Assembly (NCBI GenBank): GCA_016290595.1
Contig: JAEEUR010000017.1
Coordinates: forward strand, 1 to 35,294
Reading direction: 5' to 3'
Source of the DNA: Lachnospiraceae bacterium
GTDB taxonomy: Bacteria > Bacillota > Clostridia > Lachnospirales > Lachnospiraceae
Length of the DNA: 35,294 nt
Of this stretch, positions 21,899-31,331 are shown in pieces (the first letter of the stretch is position 1; every line of letters begins with the position of its first letter). The translations under genes were made by a program, and so were the position numbers. The notes under the pieces are model-generated. The model worked only from the letters and a program-made list of their open reading frames with translations. It was not told the DNA's origin and searched no databases.

Positions 21899-23287
21899 AT
21901 GAACAGCCGGGCGCTGGCCGCGTTGATTATCGATAAAACGCTCGAACAGGGCGGAAAAAGCCACGAGCTGCTGCGGGAAGTCTTCCGGCAGCAGCCGGAT
22001 CCGGACGTCCGCGAGCGGAATTTCATCACGGCGCTGGTCCACGGAACCGTGGGCAGTGCGCTCACGCTTGATTTTTATCTGGAACAGGTCTCGCGGATCC
22101 CGGTCGGGCGGCTGAAGCCCTATCTGTGCAGCGTGCTGCGCATGGGTCTGTACCAGATCCTGTATATGGACCGCGTTCCCGCCTCGGCGGCGGTCAACGA
22201 GAGCGTAAAGCTGATCCGGAATCGCTTCGGCGAAGGCCTGACCGGCTTTGCGAACGGGGTGCTGCGGGCGGCCGCGCGCAAAACGGACTGGAAGCAGCCG
22301 GAAGGCGCGGTCTCTTTAAGCCTTCCGCAGCCGCTGTACGGGTATCTGACGGGCTTATACGGAGAAGAAAACACCCGTCGGATGGCGGAATACTTCCTGG
22401 AGGCGCCGCCGCTCTGGGGGCGTGTGAACGAGAGCCGGATCCGTCCGGAGGAAGCCGCAGCGCTTCTGGCAAAAGACGGCTTCGACGCCGTGCCGCAGCC
22501 GCTGCTGCCTTCCGCGCTGCGGATCAGCCGGAAGCCGGAAGAGAAGACGTCTCCGGGCTGCCCGCTGGAGCAGACGGAGGCGGTCCGCGGCGGCTTCGTG
22601 CAGATGCAGGATATCAGCGCGCAGCTGGCGGTCCGGGCAGCCGGACCGAAACCAGGCGATAAGGTGCTGGATCTCTGCGCCGCGCCGGGCGGAAAGAGCC
22701 TTCAGGCCGCCGACCTTATGCGGGACAGCGGCGAAGTCACCGCCTGCGATCTGACGGAAGCCAAGTGCCGCCTGATCCGCGAAAATATCGAAAAGAGCGG
22801 CTTTTCCTGCCTTAAGGTGCGGCAGGCGGACGCCACGGTCTTCGAAGCGGACTTTGAAAACGCCTTCGATCTTGTGATAGCGGACCTGCCCTGCTCGGGC
22901 CTCGGCACCGCCTCCCGCAAGCCGGAGATCAAATACCGCGTCACCGAAGAGCAGGTAAGCGAACTGGCCGCCCTGCAGCGGCAGATCCTGGCAAACGCCG
23001 TCCGTTACGTAAAGCCGGGCGGAAAGCTCCTGTACTCCACCTGCACCCTTACCAGAGAAGAAAACGCGGACAACGCGTCGTACATAGAAAACGAACTGGG
23101 CTTAACGCCCCTGCCGCTCGCCCTGCCGGACGGCATCCCCGGCTTCACGGCCGGCGCCCGCACCCTGCAGATCCTGCCGGGGGCCGCCCTTGAGCGGAGC
23201 GAGCCGGATCCTGCCGGGCGCGAAGCGCCGATTGCGGCCGGCGACGGCTTCTTCATCAGCCTCTTTGTAAAGGAGAAAAGCTCATGA
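21899..23287 (+). CDS. rsmB: 16S rRNA (cytosine-967 C5)-methyltransferase
   Basis: RsmB methylates C967 of 16S rRNA using S-adenosylmethionine. The 462 residues comprise a NusB-like N-terminal domain (about 1-135, with LVHGTVGSALTLDFYL) and a Rossmann-type methyltransferase domain (about 230-460). Motif I is LDLCAAPGGKSLQAA; ADLPCSGLGTASRKPEI carries Cys332 and LLYSTCTLTREENAD carries Cys382, the two cysteines of the C5-methylation mechanism. ATG 21899 follows the fmt stop by one base. The end overlaps rlmN by four bases (ATGA). RsmF is an alternative for the family, but the NusB domain favours RsmB. Confidence 0.95.
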   Translation: MNSRALAALIIDKTLEQGGKSHELLREVFRQQPDPDVRERNFITALVHGTVGSALTLDFYLEQVSRIPVGRLKPYLCSVLRMGLYQILYMDRVPASAAVNESVKLIRNRFGEGLTGFANGVLRAAARKTDWKQPEGAVSLSLPQPLYGYLTGLYGEENTRRMAEYFLEAPPLWGRVNESRIRPEEAAALLAKDGFDAVPQPLLPSALRISRKPEEKTSPGCPLEQTEAVRGGFVQMQDISAQLAVRAAGPKPGDKVLDLCAAPGGKSLQAADLMRDSGEVTACDLTEAKCRLIRENIEKSGFSCLKVRQADATVFEADFENAFDLVIADLPCSGLGTASRKPEIKYRVTEEQVSELAALQRQILANAVRYVKPGGKLLYSTCTLTREENADNASYIENELGLTPLPLALPDGIPGFTAGARTLQILPGAALERSEPDPAGREAPIAAGDGFFISLFVKEKSS

Positions 23288-24306
23288 CGGATCTGCGCTC
23301 CATGACGGAAGCGGAACTGAAAGACGCAGCAAAAGATCTGGGCCAGCCCGCCTACCGCGGCGCCCAGCTCTTCGAATGGCTGCAGAAAAAGAAGATCCGG
23401 GATCTGGACGAGGCCCGGAACCTGCCGCAGGTCTTCCGGAACGCACTGCGGCAAAACTTCACGCTCTCCACGCTCACGGTCCACACGCTGCAGATCTCAA
23501 AAGACGGCACCCGCAAATACCTCTTCCTGCTGCCGGACGGCCAGGCCATCGAAAGCGTCTTCATGCCCTACGACTACGGCAGCACGGTCTGCGTCTCCTC
23601 GCAGGTCGGCTGCCGCATGGGCTGCCGCTTCTGCGCCTCCACCTTAAATGGCCTTTCCCGCAATCTGCTCCCCGGCGAGATGCTGGAACAGATCTTCCGC
23701 ATCGAAGAGGAGACGGCTCAGAAGGTGGACCACGTCGTGGTCATGGGCATGGGCGAGCCGCTGGACAATCTGGAAAACCTGATTCGCTTCATCCGCCTGG
23801 TCTCAGACCCGAGAGGCAAAAACTTGAGCCAGCGGAATATCACCGTCTCGACCTGCGGGCTGGTCCCGCAGATCGCGCGGCTCGCGGAGGAAAAGCTCGG
23901 CATCACGCTGGCACTCTCGCTCCACGCGCCGGACGACGAACTGCGGAAGACCATGATGCCCGTCGCGAACCGCTATACCATCGCCGAGACGCTGGCCGCC
24001 TGCGACGATTATTTCAGAAAGACCGGCCGGCGCATGAGCTACGAATACAGCCTGGTCCGGGGCTCCAACGACGGCGAAGAGCACGCGCAGGCGCTGGCAA
24101 AGCTCCTGAAAGGGAAGAACTGCCACGTCAATCTGATCCCCGTCAACCCGGTCACGGAGCGCGGTTTTGAGGCTTCGCAGGAGGCGGCGGTGCTCCATTT
24201 TCAAAAAACACTTGAAAAATACGGAATAAATGCTACTATAAGAAAGAGGATGGGCGCGGACATCGACGGTGCCTGCGGCCAGCTGAGAAGGAGGCTTCTG
24301 CAATAG
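23284..24306 (+). CDS. rlmN: Dual-specificity rRNA/tRNA adenine-C2 methyltransferase RlmN
   Basis: Radical SAM enzyme that methylates A2503 of 23S rRNA and A37 of some tRNAs. In its 340 residues, the cluster motif CRMGCRFC has Cys110, Cys114 and Cys117, which bind the 4Fe-4S cluster. VVMGMGEPLDN and ITVSTCGLVP are the SAM-binding segments, and LALSLHAPDD is the family signature. The C-terminal RMGADIDGACGQLR contains the resolving cysteine typical of RlmN; a Cfr resistance enzyme would differ in N-terminal regions. It sits in the usual place between rsmB and stp, overlapping rsmB by four bases. Confidence 0.97.
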   Translation: MTDLRSMTEAELKDAAKDLGQPAYRGAQLFEWLQKKKIRDLDEARNLPQVFRNALRQNFTLSTLTVHTLQISKDGTRKYLFLLPDGQAIESVFMPYDYGSTVCVSSQVGCRMGCRFCASTLNGLSRNLLPGEMLEQIFRIEEETAQKVDHVVVMGMGEPLDNLENLIRFIRLVSDPRGKNLSQRNITVSTCGLVPQIARLAEEKLGITLALSLHAPDDELRKTMMPVANRYTIAETLAACDDYFRKTGRRMSYEYSLVRGSNDGEEHAQALAKLLKGKNCHVNLIPVNPVTERGFEASQEAAVLHFQKTLEKYGINATIRKRMGADIDGACGQLRRRLLQ

Positions 24307-24309
24307 CCT

Positions 24310-25056
24310 ATGCTACGCTATGCGGCTTTTACGGATATCGGCCTCGTCAGAAAGAACAATGAAGACTCTCTTTACATCGGCTGTCCCTGGGGCGGCCTGG
24401 AAGAGAATCTCTTCGTAGTCGCTGACGGGATGGGCGGCCATAAGGGAGGAGAATACGCCTCCCGCTTTGTGGCGCGCCGGATCCCGGAAATCCTGCATTC
24501 CCGCGGCAAAAAGGGCAATATCGATCTGGCCCTGGAAGAGGCGACCGAGAAGGTCAACGCGGCGCTGTACCGGATCTCGCAGGAAAGCGAAGAGCTGAGC
24601 GGCCTGGGTTCCACGCTGGTCATGGCCTTCTGGGACAAGAGCCGCTTCCACATCATCAACGTGGGGGACAGCCGGGCCTATCTGTTCGCGGACGGCGAGC
24701 TGATCCAGATCACCGAAGACCACTCGCTGGTCGAGGAAATGGTCCGCAGCGGCCGCCTGGACCGGGATGATGAGATGTACCGCGCCAACCGCAACGTCAT
24801 CACGCGGGCCATGGGGACCGAGCCCTACGTGGAGGAGGACCTCTTCACGGCCGAGGCGGCGCCCGGCAGCCGGCTGCTGCTCTGCACCGACGGCCTGCAC
24901 GGCATGCTCGAGGAAGAGGAGATCATCCTGATCCTCTCGGAGGAAGCGGATACCGAGGCGGCGGCGGAAAGACTGGTCGGCGAAGCCAAAAAGGGCGGCG
25001 GAAGAGACAACATCACGGTCATACTGATTGACGTTTTGGATACAGAAAACAGCTAA
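24310..25056 (+). CDS. stp: PP2C-type Ser/Thr phosphatase
   Basis: This manganese-dependent PPM phosphatase reverses phosphorylation by the neighbouring kinase PrkC. The 248 residues carry the metal-binding motifs DIGLVRKNNEDSLY (1st), VADGMGGHKGGEYAS (2nd), GSTLVMAF, NVGDSRAYLF, EDHSLVEEMV, TDGLHGM and the final DNITVILID. These are all core features of bacterial PP2C phosphatases, at the usual length. It starts three bases after rlmN and is 14 bases ahead of the kinase gene. It is cytoplasmic. The stp-prkC pairing is conserved across Firmicutes, so the assignment is firm. Confidence 0.97.
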   Translation: MLRYAAFTDIGLVRKNNEDSLYIGCPWGGLEENLFVVADGMGGHKGGEYASRFVARRIPEILHSRGKKGNIDLALEEATEKVNAALYRISQESEELSGLGSTLVMAFWDKSRFHIINVGDSRAYLFADGELIQITEDHSLVEEMVRSGRLDRDDEMYRANRNVITRAMGTEPYVEEDLFTAEAAPGSRLLLCTDGLHGMLEEEEIILILSEEADTEAAAERLVGEAKKGGGRDNITVILIDVLDTENS

Positions 25057-25070
25057 AGGAAATCGGATTC

Positions 25071-27863
25071 ATGTTATTACGGGCAGGAACGGTCTTAAAT
25101 GACAGATATGAAATATTAAATACCGTCGGGACCGGCGGCATGGCGGACGTTTACCGCGCGCGGGACAACGTCTTAAAGCGTGCCGTCGCGGTCAAGGTGC
25201 TGAAGGAAGAATACAGCACGGACGCCGGCTTTGTGGCGAAATTCCGCCGGGAAGCCCAGGCGGCGGGCGGCTTTTCCCATCCGAATATCGTCAGCGTGTA
25301 CGACGTCGGCGACCAGAACGGCATGTACTACATCGTGATGGAGCTGGTGGAAGGCATCACGCTGAAGAAATATATCGAAAAGACCGGCCGCATGCCGGAG
25401 CGCGAGGCCGTTGAGGTCGCCATGCAGGTGGCCCGCGGCCTGGAAGCCGCCCACGAGCAGGGCATCATCCACCGGGACGTCAAGCCGCAGAACATCATCA
25501 TTTCCCGCGAGGGCAAGATCAAGGTCGCCGACTTCGGCATCGCCCGCATGAGCTCCAAGGAAACCATTTCCAACACGACCATGGGCAGCGTCCACTATAT
25601 CTCCCCGGAGCAGGCCCGCGGCGGTGCCTGCGACGCCCGCAGCGACATCTATTCCCTCGGCGTGACCATGTTCGAGATGGTCACCGGCCAGGTGCCCTTC
25701 GACGGAGAAAATTCCGTGGCCGTAGCCTTAAAGCACGTTCAGGATCCGATGCCTTCGCCGCGTCAGATCGAGCCGGGCATCTCCGGCAATCTGGAAAAGA
25801 TCATCTTAAAATGCACGCAGAAGAATCCGGCCTACCGCTATTCCTCCATGGCCGCGCTGCTGCTGGATCTGCGGCGGCTGATCGTCTCCCCGGGCGAGGA
25901 CTTCGTGGTCCTGCATCAGGAGGAGGAAAACGATCCGTCCCTGCGCATGAGCAAGCAGGACGCGGATATCCTGAAGGTGGCGGGCATCACCTCCAGCGGC
26001 CGCGACTGGATGGACGCCGAACAGGCGCTCCTGGCCCTGGAAGAGGGCGCACCGCGCGCGGCCGCCCAGCAGGAAGAGGACAGACGGGCGGAAGCAAAAG
26101 CCAAGCGGACGGAGCATATCTTAAGCTACATCATGCTCGGCATCGCGGTGCTGATCCTGGTGCTGATCATCGCGATCGCCTTCAAGGCCTGCGCGCTTTT
26201 CGGCCCGACGGATCCGGCCGTTACGACGACGGCGGTGCCGCACGTGAGCCGCAATACGACGGCTGCACCGACAGACGCCACCACGCCGTCGGTCCCGGGC
26301 TCGTCGGCCGCAGCGAGTGCGGCCCCCACAACAACAGCGCCGCCGTCCGCGGAAACCACAACACAGGATCGACCTATTGAGACAAACCCGGAAAACACAG
26401 TTGTGGTTCCGGGTTTTACTGGAAAAAGCATAGAAGAAGCGCGGGAACTGGCGGAAGATCTGGGACTGGGCGTTTCCTTTGAAACGCAGTACGTACAGAA
26501 CGACACGGAGCCGGTGATCGTGGACCAGAACTATCCGGAAGGGACCGTGGTGCTGCTCGGAACGGAGATCACGCTCTGGATCGCCGTCAAGGAGGATACG
26601 AGCGTCTACGTTCCCACGACGATCGTGGGCAAGAGCGTGTCGGACGCCAGCAAGATCCTTGCCGACGCGGGCCTGACGGTCTCGCCCAACGCGGAATGGA
26701 AGGCTTCGCAGATGATCGAATACGGCAAGGTCATCGACTGCAAGCCCAGCATGGGCTCGCAGGTGGAGCGGGGCAGCAAGATCGTCCTGATCATCAGCAG
26801 CGGGCCCGCCACCGTCAAGATGCCGGACATCCTCGGCCAGACCGAGGAGGAGGCGATCGCGACCTTAAAGACGGCCGGCTTCAATACGGATACCTACGTA
26901 CACTTCAGGACGGAGACGGTCAAGGACAGCAAGTACAATGCGGATACCGTGGCGAAGATCGAGGCGACGGTCAGCGGCAGCCTGAAGACGGTCAGCCCCG
27001 GCGCGTCCGTGGACCTGCGCGGACATATCTACCTGTCCCTGGCGGCATCGGATCCGGAGCTGCCGAAGATGACCGGCCGCACGGATCTGGAAGCGCTGCT
27101 GACGGAGCTGGAGGAGCTCGGCCTGGAGACGGAAGTCATCTATGAAACGGAGAGCAGCGCGCCGGCGGGCAGCGTCTCCTCCGTGACCGTGCCGGATCCG
27201 GAAACGGAAGGCGCCGTTATCGAGGCCGAGGCCGGCATGATCGTTCCCAAGGGAAGCAAGCTGACGATCTACGTCCGGGCGAAACAGGTGCCGGACGGCC
27301 TGATCGACAAGAGCGTGGAAGAGGCTGCCGCGATCCTGAAAGCGGCCGGCATCGAATATAGCTTTAAGGACGGCGCTGCGCCGGAGGATCCGGCCGAAGC
27401 CAGGGTGACGGCGGTCAGCCCCGCCGCCGGGACGGTGCTGAAGGACGGCGATACGGTCGAGATCACGTTCTCGAAGGAACACGTGCACTCGTTTACGGAA
27501 GCTTCCCGCACGACCACGGATTTCTCGGAAGAGGATGCGACGACCATTTATATCTACCGGATCACGGTCATCCACTATAATGCCTGCTCCTGCGGAGAGA
27601 CCCGTCCGGACGAGGAGAAAAAAGAACTGATAACGACGTTCCCGAAGGAAACGGAGACCACGCCGGAAGAAACGACCACGGCTGAGCCGGAAACCACGCC
27701 GGAAGAAACGACCACGGCACCACCTGAAACCACTACGGCGCCGCCTGAAACCACCACGCCGGAGGAAACGACTACGGCAGCGCCGGAGCCGGAAACGACC
27801 ACGGCCGCGGCGGAAGAGACGCCGGCCGAAGCGCCGGAAAACACGCCCGCCGCCGGCGACTGA
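25071..27863 (+). CDS. prkC: PASTA-domain Ser/Thr protein kinase PrkC-type, with long Thr-rich tail
   Basis: Membrane kinase that senses cell-wall fragments. Of 930 residues, the kinase domain is 12-275: GTGGMADVY loop, Lys42, HRDVKPQN with Asp136, DFG at 154-156, activation-loop TT at 169-170, and SPEQARG. A charged juxtamembrane part and one transmembrane helix (about 349-371) follow. After a Thr/Ala/Pro linker (375-435) come about five PASTA-like repeats: 445-507, 513-577, 582-658, 663-737 and 738-801. Beyond them is an unusual end: HVHSFTEASRTTTDF...CSCGETRPDE (804-847), then ~80 residues of Thr/Glu/Pro repeats (PEETTTAPPETTT). Usual PrkC proteins end shortly after the PASTA repeats at about 600-700 residues. 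It pairs with Stp upstream and RsgA downstream; RsgA is a known PrkC target in Bacillus. Confidence 0.96.
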   Translation: MLLRAGTVLNDRYEILNTVGTGGMADVYRARDNVLKRAVAVKVLKEEYSTDAGFVAKFRREAQAAGGFSHPNIVSVYDVGDQNGMYYIVMELVEGITLKKYIEKTGRMPEREAVEVAMQVARGLEAAHEQGIIHRDVKPQNIIISREGKIKVADFGIARMSSKETISNTTMGSVHYISPEQARGGACDARSDIYSLGVTMFEMVTGQVPFDGENSVAVALKHVQDPMPSPRQIEPGISGNLEKIILKCTQKNPAYRYSSMAALLLDLRRLIVSPGEDFVVLHQEEENDPSLRMSKQDADILKVAGITSSGRDWMDAEQALLALEEGAPRAAAQQEEDRRAEAKAKRTEHILSYIMLGIAVLILVLIIAIAFKACALFGPTDPAVTTTAVPHVSRNTTAAPTDATTPSVPGSSAAASAAPTTTAPPSAETTTQDRPIETNPENTVVVPGFTGKSIEEARELAEDLGLGVSFETQYVQNDTEPVIVDQNYPEGTVVLLGTEITLWIAVKEDTSVYVPTTIVGKSVSDASKILADAGLTVSPNAEWKASQMIEYGKVIDCKPSMGSQVERGSKIVLIISSGPATVKMPDILGQTEEEAIATLKTAGFNTDTYVHFRTETVKDSKYNADTVAKIEATVSGSLKTVSPGASVDLRGHIYLSLAASDPELPKMTGRTDLEALLTELEELGLETEVIYETESSAPAGSVSSVTVPDPETEGAVIEAEAGMIVPKGSKLTIYVRAKQVPDGLIDKSVEEAAAILKAAGIEYSFKDGAAPEDPAEARVTAVSPAAGTVLKDGDTVEITFSKEHVHSFTEASRTTTDFSEEDATTIYIYRITVIHYNACSCGETRPDEEKKELITTFPKETETTPEETTTAEPETTPEETTTAPPETTTAPPETTTPEETTTAAPEPETTTAAAEETPAEAPENTPAAGD

Positions 27864-27876
27864 AAAGAGGCGCTTA

Positions 27877-28764
27877 TTGGAGACCATGCAAGGAAAGATC
27901 ATCCGGGGCGTCGGCGGTTTCTACTACGTGCATGACGGGAACGAGACCGTGATCGAATGCCGGGCGCGCGGCGGCTTCCGCCGGCAGGAGCTGAAGCCCC
28001 TGGTCGGCGACAACGTGGAGATCCTCCTCACGGAGGAGGACCCGGGCTGCGGCCGCATCGAGACGGTCTTCTCCCGGAAAAACGAGCTGATCCGGCCGGC
28101 GGTCGCCAACGTGGATCAGGCACTGATCATCGTGGCGGCGCGGCATCCGGCCTTCCATCCGGGGCTGCTGGACCGCTTCCTGCTCTGGATGGCCGTCCAG
28201 GACGTGCCCGTCATCGTCGGGATCAGCAAAACAGACCTGGACAAAGACGGCAAAGAAGCGGAGATCCGCTCGATCTACCGGGACGCGGGCGTGCGCATCT
28301 GCTCCTTCAGCTCCGAGACCGGAGCGGGCCTGGAAGACCTGAAGGCGCTGCTGCGGGGCACGACGACCGTGCTGGCGGGCGCCAGCGGCGTCGGCAAATC
28401 CACGCTGCTGAACGCGCTTCTGCCGCAGGCGGCCATGGAGACGGGCACGCTCAGCGAGAAGCTCGGCCGCGGACGGCACACGACCCGGCACGCGGAGATC
28501 TTCTGCTGGGAGAAGGAAAGCTTCCTCTGCGATACGCCCGGCTTTACGGCGCTGGATCTGCCGGAGCTCGAGGAGGACCGCCTCCGCTACTATTACGAAG
28601 AATTTGGACTCTACGGCGAAAAATGCGCCTTCCGGGACTGTCTGCACAGCCGCGAGAAGGACTGCGCCGTGCGGAAGGCGGCGGAAGAGGGTAAGATCCC
28701 GGCCGCCCGGTACGAAAGCTACTGCCGTCTGCTGGACGAGCTACGCAGCCGGAAACGATATTAA
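27877..28764 (+). CDS. rsgA: Ribosome small-subunit GTPase RsgA
   Basis: RsgA helps complete 30S subunits and is a GTPase with circularly permuted motifs. In the 295 residues, an OB-fold region comes first (about 1-70), then the G4 motif ISKTDLD, G1 GASGVGKSTLLNALLP, G2 region GRGRHTTRHAE and G3 DTPGFTALDLP. A zinc-binding end follows, with CAFRDCLHSREKDC. I favour the TTG start at 27877 because AAGAGG lies 7 bases before it; the ATG at 27886 is 15-16 bases away and gives a 292-residue product. It stands 13 bases after prkC, as in many Firmicutes. Cytoplasmic. Confidence 0.97.
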   Translation: METMQGKIIRGVGGFYYVHDGNETVIECRARGGFRRQELKPLVGDNVEILLTEEDPGCGRIETVFSRKNELIRPAVANVDQALIIVAARHPAFHPGLLDRFLLWMAVQDVPVIVGISKTDLDKDGKEAEIRSIYRDAGVRICSFSSETGAGLEDLKALLRGTTTVLAGASGVGKSTLLNALLPQAAMETGTLSEKLGRGRHTTRHAEIFCWEKESFLCDTPGFTALDLPELEEDRLRYYYEEFGLYGEKCAFRDCLHSREKDCAVRKAAEEGKIPAARYESYCRLLDELRSRKRY

Positions 28765-28782
28765 ACGCAGCAGGTGACGCTT

Positions 28783-29454
28783 ATGAACTATATCTTATCT
28801 CCGTCGATCCTGGCCGCCGATTTCGCCCGCCTGGGCGAGGAGACGGAGGCCGTCGCAAAAGCCGGGGCTTCCTGGCTGCATCTGGACGTGATGGACGGGG
28901 CCTTTGTCCCCAGCCTTTCCTTCGGCATGCCGGTCCTCGCTTCCCTTCGCAAAAAATCTTCGCTTTTTTTCGACACGCATCTGATGATCGAAGATCCGGA
29001 CCGCTATCTGGAGGCTTTCGCGAAGGCGGGAGCGGATCTGATCACCGTGCACGCGGAGGCCGTGACGCATCTGGACCGGACGGTCCGCGCCGTCAAGAAC
29101 CTGGGCCTGAAAGCGGGCGTCGCGCTGAATCCCGCCACGCCTTTAAGCGTTCTGGACTGGATCCTGCCGGAGCTGGATCTGGTGCTGCTGATGACGGTCA
29201 ATCCCGGCTTCGGCGGGCAGAGCTATATTCCGTACTGCGATGAAAAGATCCGCGCCATGCGCAAACGGATCACGGAGCTGGGCCTGTCCGCAGATATCGA
29301 GGTGGACGGCGGCGTCAACCTGAAAAACGTGGGCCGGATCCTGGACGCCGGCGCCAACGTGATCGTAGCCGGCAGCGCGGTGTTCGGCAGCGACAGCGGA
29401 AAACAGGCCGGTGCTTTTATGAAAATACTGCGGGAACGGGATAAGGAGCTATGA
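28783..29454 (+). CDS. rpe: Ribulose-phosphate 3-epimerase
   Basis: Converts ribulose-5-phosphate and xylulose-5-phosphate in the pentose phosphate pathway. In the 223 residues of a TIM barrel, LSPSILAADFARLGEE begins strand 1, WLHLDVMDGAFVPSLSFG holds metal ligands and an active-site Asp, THLMIEDPDRYL has the metal His, MTVNPGFGGQSYIP is the phosphate loop, and EVDGGVNLKN carries the second catalytic Asp. ATG 28783 was chosen over GTG 28774: the former gives a standard N-terminus and has CAGCAGGTG upstream. It closes the fmt-rpe cluster and overlaps the lipoprotein by four bases (ATGA). Confidence 0.97.
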   Translation: MNYILSPSILAADFARLGEETEAVAKAGASWLHLDVMDGAFVPSLSFGMPVLASLRKKSSLFFDTHLMIEDPDRYLEAFAKAGADLITVHAEAVTHLDRTVRAVKNLGLKAGVALNPATPLSVLDWILPELDLVLLMTVNPGFGGQSYIPYCDEKIRAMRKRITELGLSADIEVDGGVNLKNVGRILDAGANVIVAGSAVFGSDSGKQAGAFMKILRERDKEL

Positions 29455-30419
29455 AGCGGCGTCTGACGGCAGGGATCCTTCTTATCGTGCTGTGCCTTCT
29501 TTCCGCCTGCAGCCGCAGCGGAGAGCTTCAGCTGGAACGGAACCAGCTGCTCGGCGTGGGCAATACGATCTGCAGCTGGGGAGAAGCGCAGGTCTTTATT
29601 CTGACGCAGTACACGGCCTACGGCCGCGAGTACGGCAGCGAGGTCTGGGACGTTTCGCTCTCCGAGGGAAATTTTGAATCGTATATCCGGGACTCGCTGC
29701 TGGAATATCTGAAAACCATGCTGCTGGCTGCCCGTGCGGCGGAGCAGCTGGGGGTCTCCTTGAGCGAGGCGGAGCAGCGCGCGGCGGAACTGGCCGCCGA
29801 TGCCCTGATGACCGATCTCGGCGACGCGGCGGGCCGGTACGGCATTACGAAAGATGCAGTCCGCAGCGCCTATACGCACTATGCCCTCGCGCAGATCTTC
29901 TACCGGCAGACCGTGACGGACGCCCGTCTGGAGATCAGCGATGAAGAAGCCCGCGTGATCAGCCTGCAGATCGTGGAAGCGGATGAGTCGGCCGGCTACG
30001 CGCTGGCGGCCGAACTGGCGGAGACGCTGAAGACGGCGCAGTCCGCGGCCGAAGCTATCAGCGGGCTGGAAGGCGTGACGGTCCGGCAGGAAAACGTGGT
30101 GCGCGGCACCTACTCCGACGGCTTTGAGACCATCGCCTTCTCCTTGAAGCAGGATCAGTGGAGCCCGGTCATCACGGAAAACGGAAAGTATTATATCGTT
30201 CGCTGTCTGTCCCCGTATCTGGCGGACGCGACGGAGCAGCACAAGGCGGAGATGGCGCTGGCTGCCCGGGAGGACACCATCAATAAGACACTGAAGAATT
30301 TTGCCCGTACGGAGCAGATGATCTATAACCCCGAGCTGTGGGACAGCTGGACCATGGCTCAGTACGAAAATGCACCGGCCATAGACTTTTTCGCCTATGC
30401 CGGAGCGCTGAAGAAGTAG
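29451..30419 (+). CDS. PpiC/PrsA-like lipoprotein
   Basis: An exported lipoprotein of 322 residues. The signal peptide [20 protein letters not shown] ends in a lipobox with Cys20. The helical N-domain and the later part (about 165-260; [14 protein letters not shown], then [20 protein letters not shown] and [12 protein letters not shown]) follow the layout of parvulin-type foldases (PrsA, SurA), in which the 'F..A..L..G..S..V....G.HI..V' pattern marks the isomerase domain. The match is loose, so the prolyl isomerase activity is uncertain. It probably works outside the membrane on secreted proteins. It overlaps rpe and is followed by ung in nine bases. Confidence 0.75.
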   Translation: MKRRLTAGILLIVLCLLSACSRSGELQLERNQLLGVGNTICSWGEAQVFILTQYTAYGREYGSEVWDVSLSEGNFESYIRDSLLEYLKTMLLAARAAEQLGVSLSEAEQRAAELAADALMTDLGDAAGRYGITKDAVRSAYTHYALAQIFYRQTVTDARLEISDEEARVISLQIVEADESAGYALAAELAETLKTAQSAAEAISGLEGVTVRQENVVRGTYSDGFETIAFSLKQDQWSPVITENGKYYIVRCLSPYLADATEQHKAEMALAAREDTINKTLKNFARTEQMIYNPELWDSWTMAQYENAPAIDFFAYAGALKK

Positions 30420-30427
30420 GCCGCAGG

Positions 30428-31102
30428 ATGGGAATGCTGACAGGAGAGTGGTTAAAGGCGCTGGGCCCGGAATTTAAAAAGCCGTATTACCGGAAACTTT
30501 ACGAAACGGTCCGGCAGGAGTATGCGCGCGGGCCGGTCTATCCGCCGGCGCAGGACCTGCTTTCAGCCTACGAGCTGACGCCGCTGGAAAAGGTCAAGGT
30601 CGTGATCCTGGGGCAGGACCCCTATCACGAGCCGGGACAGGCGCACGGCCTGTGCTTTTCGGTGCGGCCCGGCGTAGAAACGCCGCCGTCGCTGGAAAAT
30701 ATCTATAAGGAACTGCAGGACGATCTGGGCTGCCGCATCCCGAACAACGGCTATCTGGTGAAATGGGCCCGGCAGGGCGTGCTGCTCCTCAATACCGTGC
30801 TGACCGTGCGGGCGCACCGCGCGGGATCCCATCACGGACTGGGCTGGGAGGAATTCACCGACGCCACGATCCGCGTCCTGAACGAGCAGGACCGCCCGAT
30901 GGTCTTTCTGCTCTGGGGCCGGCCGGCCGCCATGAAGGAATCGCTGCTGACGAATACGCAGCATCTGGTCCTAAAGGCGCCGCACCCGAGTCCGCTGTCC
31001 GCCTACCGCGGCTTCTTCGGCTGTCGTCATTTCAGCCGCTGCAACGAGTTCCTGACGGCGCACGGAGAGAGCCCGATCGACTGGCAGATCGAGGATGTCT
31101 GA
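30428..31102 (+). CDS. ung: Uracil-DNA glycosylase, family 1
   Basis: Removes uracil from DNA at the start of base-excision repair. The 224 residues carry the water-activating motif [18 protein letters not shown] (Asp64), the [17 protein letters not shown] segment, FLLWGRPAA and the leucine-loop motif [13 protein letters not shown], with the catalytic His. Family length is usual (about 220-230). Start at ATG 30428 is preceded by only a weak GCAGG; ATG 30434 is a second possibility, with no change in the core. No terminator is clear before the tRNA promoter at 31164. Confidence 0.97.
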   Translation: MGMLTGEWLKALGPEFKKPYYRKLYETVRQEYARGPVYPPAQDLLSAYELTPLEKVKVVILGQDPYHEPGQAHGLCFSVRPGVETPPSLENIYKELQDDLGCRIPNNGYLVKWARQGVLLLNTVLTVRAHRAGSHHGLGWEEFTDATIRVLNEQDRPMVFLLWGRPAAMKESLLTNTQHLVLKAPHPSPLSAYRGFFGCRHFSRCNEFLTAHGESPIDWQIEDV

Positions 31103-31163
31103 AGGGATCTTGCAGCAGGCGGGAGAACTGCCTGCCGCAGCAAAGGCGCTTTGCCGAAATTCC

Positions 31164-31192
31164 TTGACAAAAATGCGGCTGCCCTGTACAAT
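31164..31192 (+). promoter_or_regulatory. Promoter of tRNA-Ser(UGA)
   Basis: TTGACA (31164-31169), 17 bases, TACAAT (31187-31192), 15 bases before the mature 5' end. Confidence 0.88.
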
Positions 31193-31207
31193 CGGGCTTG
31201 CCGATAA

Positions 31208-31295
31208 GGAGAAGTAACCAAGTGGCTGAAGGTATCGGACTTGAAATCCGACAGGTCGGTTCTCCGGCGCGGGGGTTCAAATCCCCCCTTCTCCG
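31208..31295 (+). tRNA. tRNA-Ser (anticodon UGA)
   Basis: An 88-base class II tRNA. The acceptor stem is GGAGAAG (31208-31214) with CTTCTCC (31288-31294) and discriminator G. The anticodon loop CTTGAAA is closed by TCGGA/TCCGA. There is a long variable arm, and the T-arm reads GGGGGTTCAAATCCCCC. The CCA is not encoded. Confidence 0.95.
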
Positions 31296-31300
31296 CGAAA

Positions 31301-31326
31301 AAAAGGAGCTCTTTGTGAGCTCCTTT
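31301..31326 (+). terminator. Terminator after tRNA-Ser(UGA)
   Basis: AAAAGGAGCTC pairs with GAGCTCCTTTT across TTTGT, with a T-run. Because the stem is A/T-flanked it may also serve the converging hydrolase gene. Confidence 0.88.
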
Positions 31327-31331
31327 TTCGT

